Of a DNA stretch of 64,000 nucleotides, positions 7,989-19,235 are shown piece after piece (positions within the stretch are counted from its first letter, which is position 1; every line of letters starts with the position of its first letter). Location of the stretch: NCBI RefSeq assembly GCF_002204795.1, contig NZ_NIXO01000001.1:310001-374000 (forward strand), read 5' to 3'. Both the position numbers and the translations under genes were made by a program. The notes beneath the pieces are model-generated. The model was not told the origin of the DNA, ran no database searches, and was given only the letters and a program-made list of their open reading frames with translations. The stretch comes from Pseudomonas sp. K2I15. GTDB taxonomy: Bacteria; Pseudomonadota; Gammaproteobacteria; Pseudomonadales; Pseudomonadaceae.

Positions 7989-9884
7989 ATGATTGCCCCC
8001 TTCCGTTTTTTTGCCTGGCTGATGCTGCCAGCGTTGATGTCGTGCAGCTTCAACCTGCTGGCCGCCACGGCCGAGGGTGCCCCACAAGCCCTGCATTTAC
8101 TGGACTACATCGGCGCGGACTACCCGCCGACGGTGGAGGCGGGCAAGGTCATCGATGATTCGGAATACCGCGAGCAGGTAGAGTTTCTCGGGGTGTTGCA
8201 GGGTTTGGTGGCGCAATTGCCAGAAAAGCCCGAGCGCGCCGAGCTGATAAAAGGCGTGGATGAACTGCTGGCAGCCGTCACCGCCCATCAGGACGGTGCG
8301 GCGGTTGCCCACCAGGCCCGGCAATTGGGTGCCAAGCTGGCGGTGGCGTATGAGGTCAGCCAGGCCCCGGCCATTACCCCCGACCCGACCCGTGGCGCGC
8401 CGCTCTACGCCCAGAACTGCTCGGTGTGCCACGGCGCCACCGGCGCTGGCGATGGCCCCGCAGGCGTTGGCATGACCCCGCCGCCCGCCAACCTGCGGGA
8501 CGCTGCGCGCCTCGACCGCTTGAGCCTCTACGCGATCTACAACACCCTTGGGCTGGGTGTGGAAGGCACCGACATGCCGTCTTTCGCCGACCAACTGGAC
8601 GACCGCCAGCGCTGGGACCTGGCCACCTATATCGCCGGCTTCACCGCCGACCCGGCTGCGGCGAAAAGCGAAAAGTCCTTCAACCTCGCCGACCTCGCGC
8701 GCCAGACCCCCAATGAAGTGCTGGCCGCCGAAGGCCCGGGCGCAGTCGCTACTTTCCGTGCCCAGCGCGCCCAACCGCCGCAGGTCAAGCGTGGCCCGGC
8801 GCAGTTGCTCGATTACACCGCCGCCACCCTCGACAAAAGCCTCGCCGCTTTCCGCAACGGTGAGCACGAGCAGGCCTACGACCTGTCGGTAGCGGCTTAT
8901 CTGGAAGGTTTCGAGCTGGTTGAAAGCTCCCTCGACAACGTCGACGCCAACGTGCGCAAAGACACCGAAAAGGCCCTGATGGCGTACCGGCAGTCGTTGC
9001 AGGACGGCCTGCCGATCGAGCAGGTCCAGCAGCGGCTGGACGTGGCCAAGGGCAAGCTCACTGAGTCAGCCGGCTTGTTGGGCAGCGATGGCTTGAGCTG
9101 GTCCCTGAGCTACATCTCCGGGTTGTTGATCCTGCTGCGCGAAGGCCTGGAAGCGATCCTGGTGCTGGCGGCGATCCTCGCGTTCCTGCGTAACACCGGC
9201 CAGCAATCGGCGGTGCGCAGCGTCAACGTCGGCTGGGGCCTGGCGCTGTTGGCCGGCTTGGCCACCTGGGCCCTGGCGGCGTATGTGATTGACGTCAGCG
9301 GCGCCCAGCGCGAATTGCTGGAAGGCTGCACGGCGCTGTTTGCCAGCGTGATGGTGCTGTGGCTCGGGGTGTGGATGCACGACCGTCGCCACGCGGCCGC
9401 CTGGCAGGACTACATCAAGAGCAGCCTGGTAGGCGGTGGCGGGCGTTTCGGCTTTGCAATGCTGGCTTTCTTCTCGGTGTACCGCGAGCTGTTCGAAGTG
9501 ATCCTGTTCTACGAAACCCTGTGGCTCCAAGCTGGCCCCGCCGGGCACAACGCGGTATTGGCCGGCGGCGCCACAGCGCTGGTGCTGTTGGTGGGACTGG
9601 CCTGGGTGATTCTGCGGGGCTCGGCGAAACTGCCGCTGGCGCTGTTCTTCGGCATCAACGCCGCGCTGCTGTGTGCGCTGTCGGTGGTGTTCGCCGGGCA
9701 TGGCGTCAAGGCGTTGCAGGAAGCCGGGATCTTCGGCACCCGGCCGGTGGCGTTCTTTGACTTCGACTGGCTGGGCATTCACGCCGATGCCTATTCGTTG
9801 AGCGCCCAGGCCGTGGCAATCCTGGCGATTGTAGTGCTCTACGGCCGCAGCCGGTTGGCTGAAAAACGCCGCGTGGTGGCCTAG
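7989..9884 (+). CDS. Cytochrome c / FTR1 iron permease fusion
   Basis: 631 residues in two parts. After a signal peptide (about 1-27), a periplasmic domain carries one c-type haem site CSVCH (144-148) with a probable Met ligand in TDMPSF (Met196). The C-terminal half (about 370-625) is an FTR1 permease with about seven helices and three REXXE motifs: REGLE 384-388, RELLE 441-445 and RELFE 499-503. FTR1 motifs of this kind bind iron during transport. Family knowledge suggests oxidation-coupled iron uptake, with the haem domain taking the place of a separate ferroxidase or electron relay (compare EfeUOB and FtrABCD). The next gene starts 2 bp after the stop. Confidence 0.9.
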   Translation: MIAPFRFFAWLMLPALMSCSFNLLAATAEGAPQALHLLDYIGADYPPTVEAGKVIDDSEYREQVEFLGVLQGLVAQLPEKPERAELIKGVDELLAAVTAHQDGAAVAHQARQLGAKLAVAYEVSQAPAITPDPTRGAPLYAQNCSVCHGATGAGDGPAGVGMTPPPANLRDAARLDRLSLYAIYNTLGLGVEGTDMPSFADQLDDRQRWDLATYIAGFTADPAAAKSEKSFNLADLARQTPNEVLAAEGPGAVATFRAQRAQPPQVKRGPAQLLDYTAATLDKSLAAFRNGEHEQAYDLSVAAYLEGFELVESSLDNVDANVRKDTEKALMAYRQSLQDGLPIEQVQQRLDVAKGKLTESAGLLGSDGLSWSLSYISGLLILLREGLEAILVLAAILAFLRNTGQQSAVRSVNVGWGLALLAGLATWALAAYVIDVSGAQRELLEGCTALFASVMVLWLGVWMHDRRHAAAWQDYIKSSLVGGGGRFGFAMLAFFSVYRELFEVILFYETLWLQAGPAGHNAVLAGGATALVLLVGLAWVILRGSAKLPLALFFGINAALLCALSVVFAGHGVKALQEAGIFGTRPVAFFDFDWLGIHADAYSLSAQAVAILAIVVLYGRSRLAEKRRVVA

Positions 9885-9886
9885 CC

Positions 9887-10339
9887 ATGCGCGTGTGGAT
9901 CGATGCAGACGCCTGCCCACGGGCGGCCAAGGATCAGGTGGTGAAGTTCTCCCTCAAACGCCAGTTTGAAGTGGTGCTGGTGGCCGGGCAGAGCCAGATC
10001 AAGCCGAGCTTCTCGTGTGTGAAGCTGATCGTGGTGCCCAGCGGCCCGGACGCGGCCGATGACTACCTGGTGGAACACGCGGTGCCCGGCGAGTTGGTGA
10101 TCTGCAGCGATGTGCCGCTGGCCGACCGCTTGGTGAAGAACGGTGTGACGGCGCTGGACCCGCGCGGCAAGGAGTTCAGCCCGCAGAACATGAGTGAGCG
10201 GCTGGCGGTGCGTAACCTGTTCACCGATCTGCGCGAGCAGGGGCAGATGGGCGGCGGCCCGCCGCCCCATGGGGACAAGGACAAGCAGGCGTTTGCCAAC
10301 TCACTGGATCGGATTCTGACCCGGCTGATGAAGGCCTAA
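9887..10339 (+). CDS. YaiI/YqxD family protein (UPF0178, DUF188)
   Basis: 150 residues. It begins MRVWIDADACPRAAKD, the family signature, with a PIN-like acidic pattern (D6, D8) and later VICSDVPLADRLV. The C-terminal tail contains GGPPPH and a Lys-rich end (FANSLDRILTRLM). Activity is unproven; the PIN-like fold suggests a nuclease or nucleotide-binding role. Start is 2 bp behind the FTR1 stop with no independent ribosome site, so it is probably co-translated. Its stop overlaps the stop of the convergent elbB by 4 bp. Confidence 0.88.
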   Translation: MRVWIDADACPRAAKDQVVKFSLKRQFEVVLVAGQSQIKPSFSCVKLIVVPSGPDAADDYLVEHAVPGELVICSDVPLADRLVKNGVTALDPRGKEFSPQNMSERLAVRNLFTDLREQGQMGGGPPPHGDKDKQAFANSLDRILTRLMKA

Positions 10340-11001
10340 TCGTTCTCGTGGGTCAGCTCCAGCACCCGGTCCACCAGCTTGTTGATGCCTGACGCCACTT
10401 CGCTGATGCGCTTGCCGAGCATGTAGGCCGGCGTGCTCACCAGTTTGCGTGCCTTGTCTTCGACGATGTCGTCGACCGCGCATTCCTGGTGGGTGGCACC
10501 CATCTTGTCCATCGCGGCTGCAGTGTCGGCGTCGTTGCCGATGGTGCAGGTCACGCCCGGGCCATAGATCTTCGCCGCCAATGCCGGCGAGATGCAGATC
10601 AGCCCGACTGGCTTACCCGCCTCGGCAAACGCTTCGGCCAGTTCCAGCACCTGCGGGTTGACGCTGCACCCGGCGCCTTCCACGGCAAAGTTCGACAGGT
10701 TTTTCGCCGCGCCAAACCCACCGGGCACGATCAGCGCATCGAAATCCTCGGCGTTGGCATCACGAATGTCCTTCACCTCGCCACGGGCAATGCGCGCCGA
10801 CTCCACCAGCACGTTGCGCGACTCGGGCATTTCTTCGCCCGTCAGGTGGTTGATCACATGCAGTTGGGCAATGTTGGGTGCAAAACACTGCACCTCGGCG
10901 CCGCGCTGGTCCAGGCGCAGCAGGGTGATCACGCTTTCATGAACCTCAGCACCGTCATACACGCCACAGCCGGAAAGGATCACTGCAATCTTTTTGCTCA
11001 T
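10336..11001 (-). CDS. elbB: ElbB-type glyoxalase III-like protein
   Basis: 221 residues of the DJ-1/PfpI superfamily. It begins MSKKIAVILSGCGVYDGAEVHE. A nucleophile-elbow region ADDFDALIVPGGFGAAKN-type (as EDFDALIVPGGFGAAKN here) and VGLICISPALAAKI carry the conserved Gly-rich turn and Cys. This matches E. coli ElbB, a glyoxalase-like protein once linked to isoprenoid synthesis. Start 11001 is preferred over the ATG two codons earlier because AGGAG lies 8 bases before it. Monocistronic and divergent from the desaturase-like gene. Confidence 0.9.
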   Translation of the reverse strand: MSKKIAVILSGCGVYDGAEVHESVITLLRLDQRGAEVQCFAPNIAQLHVINHLTGEEMPESRNVLVESARIARGEVKDIRDANAEDFDALIVPGGFGAAKNLSNFAVEGAGCSVNPQVLELAEAFAEAGKPVGLICISPALAAKIYGPGVTCTIGNDADTAAAMDKMGATHQECAVDDIVEDKARKLVSTPAYMLGKRISEVASGINKLVDRVLELTHEND

Positions 11002-11116
11002 GGGCATTTCTCCTGATTCATGGCGTTAAATGTCTACTCATTTGTCACTCATTGCCAATGGGATATCCAGCCGCTACACCTACTCTAGATGTAACAATAA
11101 TTGACCGGACTTGCCC

Positions 11117-12352
11117 ATGGACTTCGTCCCTTACGCGGTACCGTTTTTCATTGCCTTGATCGTGGTCGAGCTGCTGGCCGACTACCGGCGCGGCCAACGC
11201 AATTACCGGGTGGCCGACGCCATCAACAGCCTCAGCACCGGCGTACTGTCCACCACCACGGGGCTTTTGACCAAGGGTGTGGGCATCCTCACCTACGCCT
11301 TCGCCCTCAAACACCTGGCAATCATCGAGCTTTCGGCACAGAGCGTCTGGACCTGGGTGTTCGCCTTTGTGTTCTATGACTTCTGTTACTACTGGCTGCA
11401 TCGCTGTGGCCATGAGCGCAACATCCTCTGGGCGGCCCACTCGGTGCATCACCAGAGCGAGGACTACAACCTCAGCACCGCCTTACGCCAGACCAGCACC
11501 GGCTTCCTGTTGAGCTGGATCTTCTACCTGCCGTTGGCCGTGCTCGGCGTGCCGCTGGTGGTGTTTATCAGCGTGGCGTCCCTCAACCTGCTGTATCAAT
11601 TCTGGGTGCATACGCGCCATGTGCCCAAGCTCGGCTGGTACGAGTGGTTCTTCGTCACGCCGTCCAATCATCGGGCCCACCATGCACAGAACGCTCTCTA
11701 CATGGATCGCAACTACGGCGGGGTGTTCATTATTTGGGACCGCCTGTTCGGCTCCTTCCAGGAAGAAGACGATAACGAGCCAGTGATCTTTGGCGTGACC
11801 ACCCCATTGGCCAGTTGGAACCCGCTGTGGGCCAACCTGCAGTTTTATGCGCAGTTGTGGAGTGACGCGCGGCGTACCGAGAGTGGGTGGGACAAGCTGC
11901 GTATTTGGTTTATGCGCACCGGCTGGCGCCCGGCGGACGTGGCGGCGAAGTACCCGATGGCCAAGCCGGACTTGAGCCAGTTCCGCAAATTTGAGGTGCC
12001 GCTGGACGGGCGCCAGCAGATTTACGTCGCCCTGCAGTTTGCTGCTTACGTGGGTTTTGGCAGCTATTTGATGAATTTCGGCGAGGGCTTGCCGACTGCT
12101 GCCCTGGTGTTGGGCTGGAGCGCGATGGCGTTGGGGTTGTTCACCCTGGGGGTGGCGTTGGAGAATCGCCCGTGGGCGTTGAAGGCTGAGCTGGTGCGCC
12201 TGGCACTGAATGTGCCACTGGTGTGGCTGGCGCCGCTGGTGGGGCTGTGGCCGGCCAGCTCGTTGGGCTGGCTGGGCCTGGTCAGTTACAGCTTGCTCAG
12301 CGGCATCGGCCTTTACTGTTGCAGAGACCGGCTTACTCGACTGGCGTCGTAG
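11117..12352 (+). CDS. Sterol desaturase / AGMO-like membrane hydroxylase
   Basis: 411 residues. The first part has membrane helices and the eight-His di-iron set of the fatty acid hydroxylase superfamily: HRCGHE, HSVHHQSEDYN and SNHRAHHAQN, followed by YMDRNYGGVFIIWDRLFGSF. This arrangement resembles alkylglycerol monooxygenase (TMEM195) more than plant desaturases. A C-terminal block of four or five extra helices (about 300-405) is of unknown role. Substrate unknown, probably a membrane lipid. ATG 11117 is preferred over a TTG two codons earlier. Its 3' end overlaps the convergent dedA gene by 20 bp. Confidence 0.87.
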   Translation: MDFVPYAVPFFIALIVVELLADYRRGQRNYRVADAINSLSTGVLSTTTGLLTKGVGILTYAFALKHLAIIELSAQSVWTWVFAFVFYDFCYYWLHRCGHERNILWAAHSVHHQSEDYNLSTALRQTSTGFLLSWIFYLPLAVLGVPLVVFISVASLNLLYQFWVHTRHVPKLGWYEWFFVTPSNHRAHHAQNALYMDRNYGGVFIIWDRLFGSFQEEDDNEPVIFGVTTPLASWNPLWANLQFYAQLWSDARRTESGWDKLRIWFMRTGWRPADVAAKYPMAKPDLSQFRKFEVPLDGRQQIYVALQFAAYVGFGSYLMNFGEGLPTAALVLGWSAMALGLFTLGVALENRPWALKAELVRLALNVPLVWLAPLVGLWPASSLGWLGLVSYSLLSGIGLYCCRDRLTRLAS

Positions 12353-12971
12353 GCTTTTCGGCTTTTTCAGGTTCGCCAGCAGCCAGGCGAACCTTTTCCG
12401 CGGCGCAGGCTTCGCGGGTCAGGCGGGCGTTCTTGATGCGCCGGCGTATCCACAAGCCAAGGCCCAGCACCAGCAGTGCGCCCAGCACCCACAGCTCGTA
12501 CTTTTTAACGCTGCCCAGCATGCCTTCCAATACCGCACCGAAATGGTAAGCCGCAGCTCCCAGCGCAGCGGCCCATACGGCGGCGCCAATCCCGTTCAGC
12601 AGCAGGTAGCGACCCGGCGGGTAGCCCGACAAACCGATGGCCACCGGCATCACCGTGCGCAAACCGTAGACAAAACGGAAGCTCAGCACCCAGATGTCCG
12701 GGTGCTTGCGGATATGTTCCAGCGCGCGATCGCCCAGCAGTTGCCAGCGCGGCTTGCGTGCCAGCAGCTTGCGGCCGTGCTTGCGTCCCAGGAAGTACCA
12801 CAGCTGGTCGCCGGCGTAGCTGCCGCAAAAGGCAACGACCACCACCAGGTTGATATCCATGTATCCACGGAACGCCAGGAAGCCTGCGAGAACCAGAATG
12901 GTTTCGCCTTCGAAGAAGGTGCCTAGGAACAGCGCAAAGTAGCCGAAGTCATGCAGAAATTGTTGAAGCAT
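12333..12971 (-). CDS. DedA family membrane protein
   Basis: 212 residues. It begins MLQQFLHDFGYFALFLGTFFEGETILVLAG (shown in part), the DedA/SNARE-associated motif, with the F/YGxxxGD-like FCGSYAGDQLWYFLGRKHG and the conserved Arg-rich FRFVYGLRTVMPVAIGLS. About four or five helices, then a basic cytoplasmic tail. DedA proteins move polyprenyl-phosphate or phospholipid across the inner membrane and support membrane homeostasis. ATG 12971 fits the family start; upstream codons are only GTG-type without family sequence. Divergent from hemB. Confidence 0.9.
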   Translation of the reverse strand: MLQQFLHDFGYFALFLGTFFEGETILVLAGFLAFRGYMDINLVVVVAFCGSYAGDQLWYFLGRKHGRKLLARKPRWQLLGDRALEHIRKHPDIWVLSFRFVYGLRTVMPVAIGLSGYPPGRYLLLNGIGAAVWAAALGAAAYHFGAVLEGMLGSVKKYELWVLGALLVLGLGLWIRRRIKNARLTREACAAEKVRLAAGEPEKAEKPTTPVE

Positions 12972-13116
12972 GGTCTGGGTGCTGGCGAAATGAACGCGCA
13001 GCCTACGCCTTCGTGAACATTCATGAAAGTATCGAGATGTGTCACGAAGTGAACAATTCCTACATAAACGACGAATGCGACTACAGGTCACATGGCGGTT
13101 GCCTTACGGTGTATGA

Positions 13117-14214
<1,098 letters not shown>

Positions 14215-14232
14215 CCCTCACAGGAACACTCG

Positions 14233-16455
14233 ATGAATACCGAAGGACTCACAGAAGTTGCCGTAAAAGACGCTCACCCGGTGGTTGAACAAGCCACCGA
14301 GACTCCGCCGGAGCTGGAGCCGGCACCGCCTGCCGCAGTGGCTGAAACGCCAGCGCCGGCCCCGGCGATCGCGATCACCAACCTGGATGACAGCAGCCTG
14401 TACATCCACCGCGAGCTGTCACAACTGCAATTCAACATCCGCGTGCTGGAACAGGCGCTGGATGAGTCCTACCCCTTGCTGGAGCGGCTGAAGTTTCTGC
14501 TGATCTTCTCCAGCAACCTGGACGAGTTCTTCGAGATTCGTGTCGCCGGCCTTAAAAAGCAGATCACCTTCGCCCGTGAACAAGCCGGCGCCGACGGCCT
14601 GCAACCGCATCAGGCCCTGGCCCGCATCAGCGAGCTGGTGCACGGCCATGTGGACCGCCAATACGCGATCCTCAATGACATCCTGTTGCCGGAGCTGGAA
14701 AAACATAAGGTCCGCTTCATCCGTCGCCGCTATTGGACTGCCAAGCTCAAAACCTGGGTGCGCCGTTACTTCCGCGACGAGATCTCGCCGATCATCACGC
14801 CGATCGGCCTCGACCCGACGCACCCGTTCCCGTTGCTGGTGAACAAGAGCTTGAACTTCATTGTCGAGCTGGAAGGTATCGACGCCTTCGGTCGCGACTC
14901 GGGCCTTGCGATCATCCCGGCACCGCGCTTGCTGCCACGGATCATCAAGGTACCGGAAGAGGTGGGGGGCGCTGGCGATAACTATGTATTCCTTTCGTCG
15001 ATGATCCACGCCCACGCCGATGACCTGTTCCAGGGCATGAAGGTCAAGGGCTGCTACCAGTTCCGCCTGACGCGTAACGCCGACCTGGCGCTGGACTCCG
15101 AAGACGTCGAAGACTTGGCTCGCGCCCTGCGCGGCGAGCTGTTCTCCCGTCGCTATGGTGATGCGGTGCGGCTGGAAGTGGCCGACACCTGCCCGAAACA
15201 CCTGTCCGACTACCTGCTCAAGCAGTTCAACCTGAGCGAGACCGAGCTGTATCAGGTCAATGGCCCGGTGAACCTGACGCGCCTGTTCAGCATTACCGGC
15301 CTGGACAGTCACCCGGAGCTGCAATACACGCCGTTCACCCCGCAGATCCCGAAACTGCTGCAAAACAGCGAGAACATCTTCAGCGTGGTGAGCAAGCAGG
15401 ACATTTTGCTGCTGCACCCGTTCGAGTCCTTCACCCCGGTGGTCGACCTGCTGCGCCAGGCCGCCAAAGACCCACACGTATTGGCCGTACGCCAAACGCT
15501 GTACCGCTCCGGCGCCAACTCGGAAATCGTCGATGCGCTGGTGGACGCCGCGCGTAACGGCAAGGAAGTGACAGTGGTTATCGAACTGCGCGCGCGGTTC
15601 GACGAAGAATCCAACCTGCAACTGGCCAGCCGCCTGCAAGCGGCCGGCGCGGTGGTGATCTACGGCGTGGTCGGCTTCAAGACCCACGCCAAGATGATGC
15701 TGATCCTGCGCCGCGAAGCCGGTGAGATCGTGCGTTACGCCCACTTGGGCACCGGCAACTACCACGCCGGTAACGCCAAGCTCTACACCGACTACAGCCT
15801 GCTGACCTCCGACGACGCCTTGTGTGAAGACGTCGGCAAGCTGTTCAGCCAGTTGATCGGCATGGGCAAGACATTGCGCATGAAGAAGCTGCTGCACGCG
15901 CCGTTCACCCTCAAAAAGGGCATGCTCGACATGATTGCCCGCGAGACCCAGTTCGCCCTCGAAGGCAAGCCGGCGCACATCATCGCCAAGTTCAACTCGC
16001 TGACCGATCCGAAGATCATCCGCGCGCTGTACAAGGCCAGCCAGTCGGGCGTGCGTATCGACCTGGTGGTGCGTGGCATGTGCTGCTTGCGTCCGGGTAT
16101 CGTCGGGGTTTCGCATAACATCCACGTACGTTCGATCATCGGGCGCTTCCTGGAGCACACGCGGGTGTTCTACTTCCTCAATGGCGGCGAGGAGCAGATG
16201 TTCCTCTCCAGTGCCGACTGGATGGAGCGCAACCTCGACAAGCGTGTGGAGACTTGCTTCCCGGTGGAAGGCAAGAAACTGATCATGCGGGTCAAGAAGG
16301 AGCTGGAGAGTTACCTCACCGACAACACCCACAGCTGGAGCCTGCAGTCGGACGGGCGCTACGTGCGCAACACGCCGACCGGCAACCAGAACCCGCGCAG
16401 CGCCCAGGCGACGTTGCTGGAGAAGTTGGGCAGCCCGATTCTGACGGTGAATTAA
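14233..16455 (+). CDS. ppk: Polyphosphate kinase 1
   Basis: 740 residues. It makes polyphosphate reversibly from ATP. A low-complexity Pro/Ala/Glu-rich N-terminal extension (about 1-45) precedes the PPK N domain ([33 protein letters not shown]). The catalytic C-terminal domains contain the autophosphorylated His region (FKTHAKM) and [10 protein letters not shown], with Arg-rich phosphate sites ([19 protein letters not shown]). AGGAAC precedes ATG. It is downstream of hemB and convergent with ppx across a REPIN, the arrangement known in Pseudomonas. Confidence 0.97.
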   Translation: MNTEGLTEVAVKDAHPVVEQATETPPELEPAPPAAVAETPAPAPAIAITNLDDSSLYIHRELSQLQFNIRVLEQALDESYPLLERLKFLLIFSSNLDEFFEIRVAGLKKQITFAREQAGADGLQPHQALARISELVHGHVDRQYAILNDILLPELEKHKVRFIRRRYWTAKLKTWVRRYFRDEISPIITPIGLDPTHPFPLLVNKSLNFIVELEGIDAFGRDSGLAIIPAPRLLPRIIKVPEEVGGAGDNYVFLSSMIHAHADDLFQGMKVKGCYQFRLTRNADLALDSEDVEDLARALRGELFSRRYGDAVRLEVADTCPKHLSDYLLKQFNLSETELYQVNGPVNLTRLFSITGLDSHPELQYTPFTPQIPKLLQNSENIFSVVSKQDILLLHPFESFTPVVDLLRQAAKDPHVLAVRQTLYRSGANSEIVDALVDAARNGKEVTVVIELRARFDEESNLQLASRLQAAGAVVIYGVVGFKTHAKMMLILRREAGEIVRYAHLGTGNYHAGNAKLYTDYSLLTSDDALCEDVGKLFSQLIGMGKTLRMKKLLHAPFTLKKGMLDMIARETQFALEGKPAHIIAKFNSLTDPKIIRALYKASQSGVRIDLVVRGMCCLRPGIVGVSHNIHVRSIIGRFLEHTRVFYFLNGGEEQMFLSSADWMERNLDKRVETCFPVEGKKLIMRVKKELESYLTDNTHSWSLQSDGRYVRNTPTGNQNPRSAQATLLEKLGSPILTVN

Positions 16456-16475
16456 TCAAGGTATACGCGGGCCCA

Positions 16476-16565
16476 TGTGGGAGCGGGCTTGCTCGCGAAG
16501 GCGGAGTGTCAGTCAACAGATTCATCGACTGATCCACCGCTTTCGCGAGCAAGCCCGCTCCCACA
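16476..16565. repeat. REPIN, GAGCGGGCTTGCTCGC class
   Basis: Inverted REP arms as in the element at 4414, with an almost identical spacer (AGTGTCAGTCAACAGAT, then CGACTGATCC). It lies between the convergent stops of ppk and ppx, where its hairpin could protect or end both messages. Confidence 0.92.
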
Positions 16566-16593
16566 TTTGTTTTGTGGCGTTATATAGATCGTA

Positions 16594-18096
16594 TCAGCGC
16601 ACGTTCAGCGTAAACCCAACCCGCGTCAGCCACTCGGCTTCTTGAGCGAAATCCGCCTGGGTCAGCTGGTTTTCATCCAGCCAGTTTTTCGGGAACACCA
16701 CATCCAGGCTGTCGGCATTGGCGCGCAGCACCACTTGCGGCATTTCCTGGGTACCACGGATGTGGTGGAACAGGATCGCAAAGCGCAGCAGTGCACACAG
16801 GCGAATCAGCTTGATGCCCTCGGCACCGAACTCGGCAAACTTGTCCCGGGGGATATTGCGGCGGTGGCCGCGTACCAGCAGTGCGAGCATCTGCTGGTCT
16901 TCACGGGAGAAGCCCGCCAGGTCCGAGTGTTCGATCAGGTAGGCGCCGTGCTTGTGGTAATGGTAGTGGGCGATGTCCAGCCCCACTTCATGGACCTTGG
17001 CCGCCCAGCCCAGCAGTTCACGCCAGACGCCGTCTTCCAGGTCCCAATCCGCTGCGACCTGATCGAAGGCATGCAGCGCCTTGCGCTCAACCCGCGCCGC
17101 TTGTTCCAGGTCGACGTGGTAACGCTCCATCAACGAGCTGAGGGTGCGTTCACGGACGTCTTCATGATGATGGCGGCCCAGCAGGTCGTACAGCACGCCC
17201 TCACGCAGGGCGCCGTCACAGTGGTCCATGCGTTGCAGTTCGAGGGCATCGAAAATCGCTTCGAGAATCGCCAGGCCCGCCGGGAAAATCGTGCGACGGT
17301 CAGGCTTGATGCCTTCGAAGTCGATCTTCTCGGCATCCCCCAGCTTGAACAGCTTGCGCTTGAGCCAGGCCAGGCCTTCGGCATTGACCTCGCCGGTGCC
17401 GTGGCCGCCAGCCTTGAGCGCCAGGCCGATGGCGCGGATAGTGCCGGACGAGCCGATGGCCTCATCCCACGTCAGGCGGTGCAGGGCGTGCTCGATGCTC
17501 ATGATCTCCAGCCGCGCCGCCGTATAAGCCTGGGCGTAGCGGGCCGGGGTGATCTTGCCGTCCTTGAAATAGCGTTGGGTGTAGCTGACGCAACCCATCT
17601 GCAGGCTTTCGCGCAGCAGCGGTTCGAAGCGCTGGCCAATGATGAACTCGGTACTGCCACCGCCGATGTCGGCCACCAGGCGCTTGCCCGGTGTATCGGC
17701 CAGGGTGTGGGACACGCCGAGGTAGATCAGGCGCGCTTCTTCACGGCCGGAGATGACCTCTACCGGGTGCCCGAGGATCTCCTCGGCACGGCGGATAAAT
17801 TCGCCACGGTTGCGGGCTTCACGCAGGGCGTTGGTGCCGACGATCCGCACGGCACCCGGGGGCATGCCGTTGATCAGTTGGGCGAAGCGCTTCAGGCAAT
17901 CGAGCCCGCGCTGCATGGATTCTTCATTGAGCTGACGCTCGTCGTCGATCCCGGCAGCCAGTTGCACTTTCTCGCCGAGCCGCTCAAGGATGCGGATTTC
18001 GCCGTTCTGGGCCTTGGCCACGACCATGTGAAAGCTGTTGGAGCCCAGGTCGATGGCGGCGATCAGGGACAGATTCTTGGCTTGGGATTGCGGCAT
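16594..18096 (-). CDS. ppx: Exopolyphosphatase
   Basis: 500 residues, Ppx/GppA family: hydrolyses polyphosphate from the end. The N-terminal ASKHA ATPase fold shows the phosphate-1 motif ([15 protein letters not shown]) and [25 protein letters not shown] and [13 protein letters not shown]. The C-terminal half is the HD-like domain ([33 protein letters not shown]), giving the long Ppx rather than short GppA architecture. Convergent with ppk. In PAO1, as I recall, trxA is next; here an 8.9-kb accessory block separates them. Confidence 0.96.
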   Translation of the reverse strand: MPQSQAKNLSLIAAIDLGSNSFHMVVAKAQNGEIRILERLGEKVQLAAGIDDERQLNEESMQRGLDCLKRFAQLINGMPPGAVRIVGTNALREARNRGEFIRRAEEILGHPVEVISGREEARLIYLGVSHTLADTPGKRLVADIGGGSTEFIIGQRFEPLLRESLQMGCVSYTQRYFKDGKITPARYAQAYTAARLEIMSIEHALHRLTWDEAIGSSGTIRAIGLALKAGGHGTGEVNAEGLAWLKRKLFKLGDAEKIDFEGIKPDRRTIFPAGLAILEAIFDALELQRMDHCDGALREGVLYDLLGRHHHEDVRERTLSSLMERYHVDLEQAARVERKALHAFDQVAADWDLEDGVWRELLGWAAKVHEVGLDIAHYHYHKHGAYLIEHSDLAGFSREDQQMLALLVRGHRRNIPRDKFAEFGAEGIKLIRLCALLRFAILFHHIRGTQEMPQVVLRANADSLDVVFPKNWLDENQLTQADFAQEAEWLTRVGFTLNVR

Positions 18097-18576
18097 GGGT
18101 AAGGGGTCTCGGTCGATAACCTCGCCATCGTGCCACGATCAACCGCTGACGCCAACGCGTAGTGCTCCGCGAATTCTCCTATAGCTGTCCGGGAGCAAGA
18201 TTTGTAGGAAATGTAGGGCGATTACTTTTGCGTCTGACGTTAAGTCCGAAGGGTATATAGGAAATAATTAATTTCCTCGATTTAGATGTGTTTACTGAAT
18301 TTGCCTACGTTGGCGTATTACTTGTCCGGTCGATATGTTGCTCAGGACTACCGGCAGATCGGTTTGGAATGACAATCACTTTTTACTGCTCTGACAGTAG
18401 TTAAGGGTTTGTCTTATTCTTTCTCTGGGTATTAAAGAGCGAGACTGTCACTCGGCAATTCGGCCGTGGTGCTATTTATTTATGGTTTTGTATTTCAAGG
18501 ATGAAGTGCGGTAGGGCAGTGGAGCGGCCCTGGCGATAATAAAAGGCGCCTGATAACTTTTAGTGACAGGTTGAAC
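18097..18576. other. A/T-richer intergenic region before the fimbrial cluster
   Basis: 480 bp without a supportable gene. From about 18180 it is clearly richer in A/T than its surroundings (for example GGAAATAATTAATTTCC). A possible promoter for the fimbrial genes is TTGTCT 18409-18414 with TATTAA 18430-18435, a tight 15-bp spacing, so this is weak. The change in composition marks the left boundary of the accessory block. Confidence 0.4.
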
Positions 18577-19224
18577 ATGAAGAAAATATTGGGTTTGACG
18601 ATGGGCGTTGTTTGCCTGGCTGCAAGTATTGGTGCTCAAGCGACGACAAATGCACAGTTGATTGTCAGGGGCACGATTATTCCCGGCGCCTGCAATCTCA
18701 GCCTGGGCGCTGGCGGAATTATTGATTACGGCCCGATTCTCTCTGGTGAGTTGTCGCCGACGGCCTTTAACACCCGCGAAGAAAAGATCACCTCGCTGGT
18801 CGTCAATTGCGGTACCACCCCAGCGCAGTTCGGATTGACCCTTACCGACCTGCAAGCCCACACCAAAGTCCCGGGCATCTTGGGCGCTGGTTACACTGAG
18901 GCGCAAAATTATGGCTTGGGCGCCGAAGGCTCACGGCGTACCGGTGGTTACTCGGTCACTCTCCGGGACCTCAGGGCTGCGGGTGTAGTTCTGAATCCGA
19001 TCATGCGGGTCGGCGGCGGGGCTTGGCAGAACAGTGATGGCAAAGTGGCCCAAACCCCCAGTCAATATTCGTGGCGCAACGGGGTGACTATTGTACCGGC
19101 CCGTATTGCGCAACTGACAGGGACACTCGCAGTAAAGGCGGTTATCAACCGGGGGCAAGACTTAAACCTTACCCAGGATATTACGCTCGATGGGCGCACT
19201 ACTCTCGTATTGAATTACATCTAA
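18577..19224 (+). CDS. DUF1120 fimbria-like subunit
   Basis: 215 residues with a signal peptide (KKILGLTMGVVCLAASIGAQA, in order; cleavage after QA). The mature protein starts TTNAQLIVRGTIIPGACNLSL and has a second Cys at LVVNCGT, giving the disulphide of pilin-like subunits, with the C-terminal beta strand TLVLNYI able to act as donor site. This matches DUF1120, the family of E. coli YhcF found next to chaperone-usher genes. ATG 18577 is chosen over TTG 18571; GACAGG lies upstream. As the first gene it may be the major subunit. Function beyond surface assembly is unknown. Confidence 0.75.
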   Translation: MKKILGLTMGVVCLAASIGAQATTNAQLIVRGTIIPGACNLSLGAGGIIDYGPILSGELSPTAFNTREEKITSLVVNCGTTPAQFGLTLTDLQAHTKVPGILGAGYTEAQNYGLGAEGSRRTGGYSVTLRDLRAAGVVLNPIMRVGGGAWQNSDGKVAQTPSQYSWRNGVTIVPARIAQLTGTLAVKAVINRGQDLNLTQDITLDGRTTLVLNYI

Positions 19225-19235
19225 ACGCCTGAAAC

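Noticed and set aside
14419..16332. Long minus-strand open frame (637 codons) opposite ppk
   Set aside because: Ppk is unmistakable on the plus strand; the antisense product is a His/Gln/Val-rich shadow.
16642..18102. Long plus-strand open frame opposite ppx
   Set aside because: Antisense shadow of ppx, caused by codon bias.
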